Origin: Longimicrobium sp.
Lineage (GTDB): Bacteria; Gemmatimonadota; Gemmatimonadetes; Longimicrobiales; Longimicrobiaceae
Assembly: GCA_036389795.1 (NCBI GenBank)
Contig: DASVWD010000046.1
Location: forward strand, 1 to 43,729
Length of the DNA: 43,729 nucleotides
Direction of reading: 5' to 3'
Shown here: piece by piece, positions 7,671 through 13,861 of the stretch
How the letters are laid out: every line of letters begins with the position of its first letter
How positions within the stretch are numbered: position 1 is the first letter of the stretch
Made by a program: the position numbers and the translations under genes
The notes under the pieces: generated by a model
Databases searched by the model: none
Told to the model about the DNA's origin: nothing
Seen by the model: the letters and a program-made list of their open reading frames with translations, nothing else

Positions 7671-8483
7671 GTGAGCGAGCCCGGCTTCCACCGCGTCCGC
7701 ATGACCGTCCACTACGACGGCCGCGACTTCCACGGCTGGCAGGTGCAGCCGGAGCAGCGCACCGTCCAGGGCGAGCTGGAGCGCGTCGTCAGCAAGGTGA
7801 CCAACCGCCCCACGGCGGTGGTCGGCTCGGGGCGCACCGACCGGGGGGTGCACGCCACCGGGCAGGTGGCCGCGGCCGACGTCCCCGAGCGCTGGTCGGC
7901 GCAGTCGCTGCGCCGGGCGCTGAACGCGCTGCTGCCGGGCGACGTGTGGGTGGCGGAGGCCGCCGAGGCGCCGCCCTACTTCCACCCCCGCTACGACGCC
8001 ACCAGCCGCTCGTACGTCTACCGCCTGGGGCTGGCGCCCGCGGCCGACTCGCCGTTCAACGCGCCCTGGTGCTGGCCGCTGGCCCGGCCGGTGGACCTGG
8101 GGCGGATGGAGGAGGCGACGGCGCTGCTGGTGGGCGACCACTCCTTCAAGGCGTTCGCCAAGGCGGGGCAGGAGGAGCGCGGCGACCGCTGCACGGTGAC
8201 GGAGGCGCGCTGGGCGGAGTGGCCGGGGATCGGGCTGGAGCTCCACGTGACCGCCAACCGCTTCCTCCACCACATGGTGCGCTACCTGGTGGGGACGCTG
8301 GTGGACGTGGGGCTGGGCGAGCGGCCGGTGGGCGACGTGGCCGACCTGCTGGAGGGCGCGCCCGGGCTGGAGACCAGTCCCCCCGCGCCGGCCGAGGGGC
8401 TGTTCCTGACCGCCGTCACCTACCCGCCCGACGCGGGGACGAAGCCGCCCAGGCGGCGGAGGCTGCAGCTGGTGGAGGGGTGA
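7671..8483 (+). CDS. truA: tRNA pseudouridine(38-40) synthase
   Basis: Isomerises uridines 38-40 in tRNA anticodon stem-loops. The protein (270 aa from GTG 7671) has the TruA signature: YDGRDFHGWQ near the start, catalytic Asp57 in GSGRTDRGVHATGQ, and SRSYVYRL and FLHHMVRYLVGTLVDVG near the end. The start is uncertain: TTG 7635, TTG 7662, GTG 7671 and ATG 7701 are all in frame. GTG 7671 gives the short N-terminus usual for the family. The gene stands alone and is followed by a repeat arm and a terminator-like hairpin. Confidence 0.93.
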   Translation: MSEPGFHRVRMTVHYDGRDFHGWQVQPEQRTVQGELERVVSKVTNRPTAVVGSGRTDRGVHATGQVAAADVPERWSAQSLRRALNALLPGDVWVAEAAEAPPYFHPRYDATSRSYVYRLGLAPAADSPFNAPWCWPLARPVDLGRMEEATALLVGDHSFKAFAKAGQEERGDRCTVTEARWAEWPGIGLELHVTANRFLHHMVRYLVGTLVDVGLGERPVGDVADLLEGAPGLETSPPAPAEGLFLTAVTYPPDAGTKPPRRRRLQLVEG

Positions 8484-8487
8484 GGGG

Positions 8488-8586
8488 GCGGGCTTCGGCG
8501 CGGCGGGGGGCCCTCTCCCTGGCGCCTGAGGCGCCTGTCCCTCCCCCAAAACACCCTGGGGGAGGGACTTCGGCGCTTCGCGCGAC
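8488..8586. repeat. Left arm of inverted repeat flanking purB
   Basis: About 99 bp nearly identical, in reverse complement, to 10413-10508. It contains GGCGCCTGAGGCGCC and a hairpin with a 9-bp stem (CCCTCCCCC / GGGGGAGGG). The pair encloses purB, the double-hairpin copy and a terminator. Confidence 0.88.
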
Positions 8587-8623
8587 GAAATCGAGCGCGG
8601 TACGAGACGGGGGTGCGCGGTTG

Positions 8624-8649
8624 AAGCCTCGCGGGGTTGGCGAGGCTTT
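8624..8649 (+). terminator. Rho-independent-like terminator after truA
   Basis: Perfect 9-bp stem AAGCCTCGC (8624-8632) with GCGAGGCTT (8640-8648), 7-base loop, followed by only a short T run. It lies 140 bp after the truA stop. Confidence 0.5.
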
Positions 8650-8713
8650 CCGTGGTTCCAGCGGGTGTCTTCAGGCACTCGCGATGCGCGGCGGCCAAAC
8701 GAAACCACGCGTG

Positions 8714-8865
8714 AGGGATGCGCGCCCGGAGGGCCGGGACGCCGCGGCCACGGGGGTTTGTGGCCGCGGTGGCCCGGCGCCGTTGGGCAGCGTGGTTTGC
8801 TGCCCTACGGCGCGCGCAGCCCGGCCCGGAGCGCAGCGGAGGGACACGCCCAAATCCTCAGTGCG
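8714..8865. repeat. Double-hairpin dispersed element, copy 2
   Basis: Direct copy of 1-154. Hairpin A pairs 8742-8751 with 8760-8769 (CCGCGGCCAC / GTGGCCGCGG). Hairpin B pairs 8785-8791 with 8799-8805 (GGGCAGC / GCTGCCC). Relative to copy 1, stem positions change in complementary pairs, and both loops end in GGTTT where both of copy 1 have GTATC. It ends just upstream of purB. Confidence 0.85.
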
Positions 8866-8886
8866 GAGCAACCTCACGATCGGACG

Positions 8887-10323
8887 ATGGCGATCGACCG
8901 CTATTCCAACCCGCTGACCGAGCGCTACGCTTCGCCGGAGATGAGCTACCTCTTCTCGGCGAAGTTCAAGTTCGGCACCTGGCGGCGGCTCTGGCTGGCG
9001 CTGGCCGAGGCGGAGCGCGAGCTGGGGCTGCCCGTCCCCGACGCGGCGGTCGCGGCGATCCGCGCCCACCTGGACGACTTCGACCTGAAGCGCGCCGCCG
9101 AGTTGGAGCGCCAGCTGCGCCACGACGTGATGGCCCACGTCCACCACCTGGGCGAGCAGGCCCCCGAGGCGCGCGCCATCATCCACCTGGGCGCCACCAG
9201 CGCCTACGTCGGCGACAACACCGACCTCATCCAGCACCGCGAGGCCCTCCGGCTGGTCGCCCGCCGCATCGCCGCCGCCGTGGCCGCGCTCGCCGGCTTC
9301 GCGCGCGAGCACCGCGACCTGGCGACGCTCGGCTTCACGCACTTCCAGCCCGCCCAGCCCACCACCGTGGGCAAGCGCGCCACGCTCTGGATCCAGGACC
9401 TGCTCCTCGACCTGGAGGAAGTGGAGTTCCGCCTCCAGACGCTGCGCTTCCGCGGGGTGCGGGGGACCACGGGGACGCAGGCCAGCTTCATGGACCTGTT
9501 CGAGGGCGACGGCGCGAAGGTGGAGCGGCTGAACCGCCTGGTCGCGCAAAAGATGGGGTTCGAGCAGGTCTACGGCGTCACCGGGCAGACGTACACGCGC
9601 AAGACCGACTACGCCTGCCTGGCCACCCTGGCGGGAATCGCGCAATCGGCGAGCAAATTCGCCAACGACGTGCGGCTACTTTCCCACCTCAAGGAGGTGG
9701 AGGAGCCGTTCGAGGAGCACCAGATCGGCTCCTCGGCCATGCCGTACAAGCGCAACCCCATGCGCTCGGAGCGGATCAACGCGCTGGCCCGCCACGCCAT
9801 CGCGCTGGTGATCGACCCGGCGTTCACTGCCGCGTCGCAGTGGTTCGAGCGCACGCTGGACGACTCGGCCAACAAGCGCATCGCCGTCCCCGAGGCGTAC
9901 CTGTCGGTGGACTCCATCCTGCTGCTGCTGCACAACGTGGCGGGCGGGATGGTGGTGTACCCGGAGATGATCCGCCGCCGGCTGATGGAGGAGCTCCCCT
10001 TCATGGCCACGGAGAACCTGATGATGCGCTCGGTGAAGCGCGGCGGCGACCGCCAGGACCTGCACGAGCGCGTGCGCGTGCACTCCATCGAGGCCGGCCG
10101 CCAGGTGAAGGAGCACGGCCTGCCGAACGACCTGCTGGACCGCATCGCCGCCGACCCGGCGTTCGGCGTCACCCGCCGGGAGCTGGAGGAGGACCTGCGC
10201 CCGGAGCTGTACGTGGGCCGCGCCCCCCAGCAGGTGGACGAGTTCCTGGCCGAGTGGGTGGAGCCGGTCCTCGCCCGCTACCCGGACGCGGCCGGGGACG
10301 CCGCGCCGGAGCTGAGGGTGTGA
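8887..10323 (+). CDS. purB: Adenylosuccinate lyase, eukaryote-like type
   Basis: Removes fumarate from SAICAR and from adenylosuccinate in purine synthesis. The 478-aa protein carries the fumarase/aspartase-superfamily signature GSSAMPYKRNPMRSE (281-295, catalytic Ser 282/283) and THFQPAQPTTVGKR with His152. Long stretches (RYASPEMSYLFS, LRHDVMAHVHHLG, GATSAYVGDNTDLI, RFRGVRGTTGTQASF, QWFERTLDDSAN, ELPFMATENL) read like animal ADSL rather than the shorter B. subtilis-type enzyme. ATG 8887 gives MAIDRYSNPLTERYAS. It is enclosed by the 8488/10413 inverted repeat and lies ~10 kb from the other pur genes. Confidence 0.95.
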   Translation: MAIDRYSNPLTERYASPEMSYLFSAKFKFGTWRRLWLALAEAERELGLPVPDAAVAAIRAHLDDFDLKRAAELERQLRHDVMAHVHHLGEQAPEARAIIHLGATSAYVGDNTDLIQHREALRLVARRIAAAVAALAGFAREHRDLATLGFTHFQPAQPTTVGKRATLWIQDLLLDLEEVEFRLQTLRFRGVRGTTGTQASFMDLFEGDGAKVERLNRLVAQKMGFEQVYGVTGQTYTRKTDYACLATLAGIAQSASKFANDVRLLSHLKEVEEPFEEHQIGSSAMPYKRNPMRSERINALARHAIALVIDPAFTAASQWFERTLDDSANKRIAVPEAYLSVDSILLLLHNVAGGMVVYPEMIRRRLMEELPFMATENLMMRSVKRGGDRQDLHERVRVHSIEAGRQVKEHGLPNDLLDRIAADPAFGVTRRELEEDLRPELYVGRAPQQVDEFLAEWVEPVLARYPDAAGDAAPELRV

Positions 10324-10327
10324 CGGG

Positions 10328-10386
10328 AAAGTGCGAAGTGCGAAATCCTGGGTGCGAAGTGACAGTGCGTGAGTGCGTGAGTGCGG
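10328..10386. repeat. Heptamer repeats after purB
   Basis: Begins five bases after the purB stop. It contains GTGCGAA heptamers, then GTGCGTGA variants. Same family as the arms at 149-190 and 22982-23018, but with no facing inverted arm here. Confidence 0.7.
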
Positions 10387-10412
10387 GCGGGAGAGCGCGG
10401 AACGTCCCCGCC

Positions 10413-10508
10413 CGTCGCGCGAAGCGCCGAGGTCCCTCCCCCGAGGGGTTTTTGGGGGAGGGACAGGCGCCTCAGGCGCCAGGGAGAGGGCACCGCGCGG
10501 CAGCCCGC
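10413..10508. repeat. Right arm of inverted repeat flanking purB
   Basis: Reverse-complement partner of 8488-8586. Its hairpin (CCCTCCCCC / GGGGGAGGG) could act as a terminator for purB. Confidence 0.88.
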
Positions 10509-10546
10509 ACCGAACCCCATCGACTGAACCCGCCGGAGACCACCGA

Positions 10547-12082
10547 ATGACCGACGAGACGCGCCCCGAGCATCCCGCCTACGCCGAGCTGACCCGCCTC
10601 ATGCGCGAGGCGGCGACGCTGTACTCCGCGGCTTCCGTGGTCGGGTGGGACCAGGAGACCTACATGCCGCACAGGGCGGCGGCGCTGCGGAGCGAGCAGC
10701 TCGCCGCGCTGTCGTCCATCATCCACGAGCGCCGCACCTCCCCGCGCATCGGCGAGCTGCTGGAGGAGTGCCAGGCCGACGCCTCGCTCACCGCCGACCC
10801 CGAAACGGCGGCCAACCTGCGCGAGCTGCGCCGCGACTACGGCCGGGTGACGAAGCTGCCGCCCGAGCTGGTGCGCGAGATGGCCGAGACCAGCTCGCGC
10901 GCGATGCACGCCTGGCGCGAGGCGCGCGAGCGGAGCGACTTCGCGGCGTTCGCGCCGTGGCTGGAGAAGGTGGTGCGGCTCAACCGCGAGAAGGCGCAGG
11001 CGTACGGCTGGGCCGAGGGCGGCGAGGCGTACGACGCGCTGCTCGACGAGTTCGAGCCGGGAATGACCACCGCCGAGATCCACCGCACCTTCGACGCGCT
11101 CCGCGCCGGGCTGGCGCCGCTGATCCACGCCGTCGCCGAGTCGGGGACCAAGCCGGACACGAGCTGGCACCGCATGCCGGTCCCCGTCGACCGGCAGGAG
11201 GCGTTCAGCAAGGACCTGGTGCGGCGGATGGGCTTCGACCTGGAGGCGGGAAGGCTGGACGTCTCCGCGCACCCGTTCTGCGACGGGATCGGCCCCGGCG
11301 ACACGCGGCTCACCACGCGCTACGCCGAGGACCAGTTCCCCAGCACGCTCGCCAGCGTGATGCACGAGACGGGGCACGGCCTCTACGAGCAGAACCTGGC
11401 CAAGGCCGAGCGCTTCGGGCAGCCGCTGGCCGAGGCGGCGAGCACCGGCATCCACGAGAGCCAGTCGCGGATGTGGGAGAACTTCGTCGGCCGCTCGCGC
11501 CCGTTCTGGGAGTGGGCGCTGCCGCGGATGCGCGAGGAGCTCGCCACGCCGGAGGTGGCGGCGCTGGACGTGGAGACGGCCTACCGCGGGATGAACGTGG
11601 TGGAGCCCAACCTGATCCGCATCGAGAGCGACGAGGCCACCTACAACCTGCACATCATGCTGCGCTTCGACCTGGAGCGCGCGATGCTCTCGGGCGACCT
11701 CCCCATCGCGGAGCTGCCGGGCGCCTGGAACGAGCGCGTCCGCGACGACCTGGGGCTGGAGGTGCCCGACCACAGGCGCGGCGTGCTGCAGGACATCCAC
11801 TGGTCGATGGGCTCGTTCGGCTACTTCCCCACCTACACGCTGGGGAACCTGTACGCGGCGCAGTTCTGGACCACCATCCGCGAGGCGCTGCCCGGGCTGG
11901 ACGACGACGTGCGGCGGGGCGAGTTCGGCGCGCTGCTGGCGTGGCTGCGCGAGCACGTCTTCACGCACGGGCGGCGCTACACCGCCCCCGAGCTCTGCGA
12001 GCGCATCACCGGCCGCCGCCTCTCGCACGAGCCGCTGCTGCGCTACCTGGAGGCGAAGATCCGCCCGATCTACGGGATCTGA
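10547..12082 (+). CDS. Metallocarboxypeptidase, M32 (carboxypeptidase Taq) family
   Basis: Removes C-terminal residues from peptides using one metal ion. The 511-aa length is standard for M32. It has the zinc motif HETGH (His273, Glu274, His277), the downstream HESQSRMWEN with Glu304 as likely third ligand, and a conserved IRIESDEATYNLHIMLRF stretch typical of the family. There is no signal peptide, so it is probably cytoplasmic. ATG 10547 has CGGAGA a few bases upstream. It is a single gene followed by a 185-bp low-GC gap in which I see only the minus-strand terminator. Confidence 0.95.
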   Translation: MTDETRPEHPAYAELTRLMREAATLYSAASVVGWDQETYMPHRAAALRSEQLAALSSIIHERRTSPRIGELLEECQADASLTADPETAANLRELRRDYGRVTKLPPELVREMAETSSRAMHAWREARERSDFAAFAPWLEKVVRLNREKAQAYGWAEGGEAYDALLDEFEPGMTTAEIHRTFDALRAGLAPLIHAVAESGTKPDTSWHRMPVPVDRQEAFSKDLVRRMGFDLEAGRLDVSAHPFCDGIGPGDTRLTTRYAEDQFPSTLASVMHETGHGLYEQNLAKAERFGQPLAEAASTGIHESQSRMWENFVGRSRPFWEWALPRMREELATPEVAALDVETAYRGMNVVEPNLIRIESDEATYNLHIMLRFDLERAMLSGDLPIAELPGAWNERVRDDLGLEVPDHRRGVLQDIHWSMGSFGYFPTYTLGNLYAAQFWTTIREALPGLDDDVRRGEFGALLAWLREHVFTHGRRYTAPELCERITGRRLSHEPLLRYLEAKIRPIYGI

Positions 12083-12200
12083 TCCTGAATTGCTGAGATT
12101 TGTTCGGGGATTCAGATCTGAACCGAATGTGAGATTATTCAGGTTTGGACCAGAGCAATGCCCTGAACGTGGTATGACCCGCGTCCGAAGTCCGAAGATG

Positions 12201-12238
12201 ACGAACCCCTCTCCCTGTCGCCCAAGAGAGGGGTTCAT
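12201..12238 (-). terminator. Terminator hairpin after the plug-like lipoprotein operon
   Basis: Perfect 11-bp stem GAACCCCTCTC (12203-12213) with GAGAGGGGTTC (12226-12236). It lies ~30 bp beyond the stop of the minus-strand gene ending at 12268. The T run on that strand is weak (GTCATCTTC). Confidence 0.5.
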
Positions 12239-12267
12239 GCTTCACCCAGGCCGCTCTTCCGCCGCGG

Positions 12268-12696
12268 CTACGGTCCTGCGCGAGCCGTGGAGCGCGAGGT
12301 CCGGACGAGGATGACGCCGTACCGACCGGCGGAGCCGTACCGTTCAGTGGCCGCGAAGCCCTTCAGGATCTGGACGTCGACGATTTCCTCCGGCTCGATC
12401 TCCGCCTGACTTCCCGGCTCGATCGGCACGCCGTCGATGACGATCAGCGGCTGCTCGTCGGGAGCCCCCGGGCGGATCGGGCAGGCGCAACACCACCGGA
12501 CTGCCTCGCCCGGCATCACTCTCACGCCTTCGGCCGTGCCCTGCGAGGTGGTCACCGTCACGCCTTCGGCCTTGCGGGCCAGTGTGGCGACCAGATCCGG
12601 CTCCACCCGGGGAAGGAGCGCCACCGGCGCGGTGACGGCGTCGGCGCACGCGGCGGCGAGCGCCGCCAGGCACAGCGGCAGCGCGAAGCGCGTCAC
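12268..12696 (-). CDS. Standalone TonB-plug-like lipoprotein B
   Basis: A 142-aa exported protein. A hydrophobic signal ends LAALAAAC, so Cys17 is a possible lipid anchor (imperfect lipobox). The C-terminal half resembles the N-terminal plug of TonB receptors of the SusC/RagA type: QPLIVIDGVPIEPG, EIVDVQILKGFAATERYG, YGVILVRT. There is no beta-barrel, so it cannot be a transporter by itself. A CCAC cluster (69-72) precedes the plug-like part and could bind metal. GTG 12696 overlaps the TGA of the preceding lipoprotein gene by four bases, so the two are coupled. The function is unknown; a periplasmic protein-protein adaptor is possible. Confidence 0.8.
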   Translation of the reverse strand: MTRFALPLCLAALAAACADAVTAPVALLPRVEPDLVATLARKAEGVTVTTSQGTAEGVRVMPGEAVRWCCACPIRPGAPDEQPLIVIDGVPIEPGSQAEIEPEEIVDVQILKGFAATERYGSAGRYGVILVRTSRSTARAGP

Positions 12697-13031
12697 TGCC
12701 CCGCCCCGTCCTTCGTCGTGATGACGATCGCGCCGCTGCGCGCCTTCGTTCCGTAGATGTGGACGGCGGCGGGGCCCTTGATGACCTCGATGGAATGGAT
12801 GCCGGCCGCGTTGAGCCCCTCCAGCCTGCCCCGTTCCGCCTCGATCTCCACGCCGTCGACGATGAACAGCGGCTGCTGGCCGATCCCGACCGGCGCCGGG
12901 CCGATCGTACGGGAGGTGACGCCGGTCTCGCCCCTGGCCTGCGGCGCCAGCACGTCCCGCGCGCACCCGCCGGACACCAGGATCACCCCGGCCGCCACCG
13001 CCAGCGCACAGCTCCTACGACGCATGCTCAT
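12693..13031 (-). CDS. Standalone TonB-plug-like lipoprotein A
   Basis: A 112-aa exported protein. The signal ends VILVSGGC, making Cys23 a probable lipid attachment site. The rest is a compact plug-like domain: QQPLFIVDGVEIE, LNAAGIHSIEVIKGPAAVHIYG, SGAIVITTK. These mirror the VVDGVP, IESIEVLK and ITTKRG signatures of TonB-receptor plugs, without the barrel. ATG 13031 is preceded by AAGGAG at seven bases; ATG 13025 is a weaker alternative. First gene of a two-gene operon with a second, diverged plug-like protein that overlaps its stop. Role not known. Confidence 0.82.
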   Translation of the reverse strand: MSMRRRSCALAVAAGVILVSGGCARDVLAPQARGETGVTSRTIGPAPVGIGQQPLFIVDGVEIEAERGRLEGLNAAGIHSIEVIKGPAAVHIYGTKARSGAIVITTKDGAGQ

Positions 13032-13130
13032 CGCCCGGCTCCTTTCGCGCGAGTGGACCTCGGACCAGCGTGGACTTCCGGAAAACGAGCGCGGCGGCCG
13101 GTCTGTGACGGCTCGGCCTCCGGCGGCCCG

Positions 13131-13170
13131 AAAAAGACGAGCCCCTCTCCCGTGCGGAAGAGGGGCTCGT
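13131..13170 (-). terminator. Rho-independent terminator of PASTA operon 1
   Basis: Perfect 12-bp stem ACGAGCCCCTCT (13137-13148) with AGAGGGGCTCGT (13159-13170). On the minus strand it is followed by CTTTTTC. It lies ~60 bp after the stop at 13229, ending transcription before the lipoprotein operon. Confidence 0.75.
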
Positions 13171-13228
13171 GCTTCGGCGGCCGTGTCGCGGCTGGAGGCG
13201 AACGAGCACGCGGCCCGTTCCGTGACGC

Positions 13229-13861
13229 CTACTCGTCCGGCCGCGCCGGGGTCACCCCCGCGATCACCACGTCGCGCAGCGGGATCGCCGGGACGATGGG
13301 GATGCCCGCGCCGAAGGAGTGCTCGCCGGGGAGGGTGAGCGTGGACTCGCGCGCGACGATCCGCTCGCCCTCGCAGGAGAGCGCCGCCTTGAGCCCCACC
13401 GTCCCGCCCAGCAGCTTCGCGATCTTCCCGCCCTGGATGGCGAGCTTCGCCCCCTGCACGTCGGCCGCGACGTCCACCTGGAAGTTCAGCCGCAGCGTCA
13501 CGGGAACGGGCACCACGCCGCTCACCTCGATGTCCACGTGCGGCCGGTGGCGCGAGCGGACGGTGTGCGTCGCCAGCGGCACCAGGCTCACCCTGTCGGG
13601 CGGGTAGCGCTCGGCGTCGCAGAACTTCAGCAGGTCCACGTACCGGCTCCACCCGGCGCCCAGGATGCTCGGGATGGGGACGTCGATCACCAGCCGCACC
13701 CGGGCGGCGACCTCGCTCCAGATGTCGGGCAGCAGCGACGCCAGCACGTCCCTGGTGATCCCGGCGAAGCCCTTCCCCCTCGCGCCCGCGTCGACCAGGT
13801 GCTCGGTCTCGGCGCGGTCCAGCGCGAGCGCGCTCCCCAGCGTGGCCACGGTCTCGCTCAT
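13229..13861 (-). CDS. Soluble partner of PASTA membrane protein, copy 1
   Basis: A 210-aa protein of no family I recognise. It has no signal peptide or membrane segment, so it should be cytoplasmic. Residues 1-60 look helical; ~105-185 alternate like beta strands. Blocks shared with the paralogue at 17072-17698 are WSRYVDLLKFCD (71-82), YPPDRVS (86-92), HTVRSRHRPHV (99-109), VPVTLRLNFQVD (119-130) and TLPGEHSFGAGIPI (176-189). The strictly kept HTVRSxHRPHV is the best candidate for a binding or active site. ATG 13861 overlaps the TGA of the PASTA gene (ATGA), so the two are translationally coupled and probably work together. Last gene before the 13131 terminator. Confidence 0.85.
   Translation of the reverse strand: MSETVATLGSALALDRAETEHLVDAGARGKGFAGITRDVLASLLPDIWSEVAARVRLVIDVPIPSILGAGWSRYVDLLKFCDAERYPPDRVSLVPLATHTVRSRHRPHVDIEVSGVVPVPVTLRLNFQVDVAADVQGAKLAIQGGKIAKLLGGTVGLKAALSCEGERIVARESTLTLPGEHSFGAGIPIVPAIPLRDVVIAGVTPARPDE

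Noticed and set aside
10472-12238. 588-codon minus-strand open frame across the M32 peptidase
   Set aside because: Shadow of a clear carboxypeptidase gene; its translation shows no family and is dominated by Arg, Val and Leu repeats.
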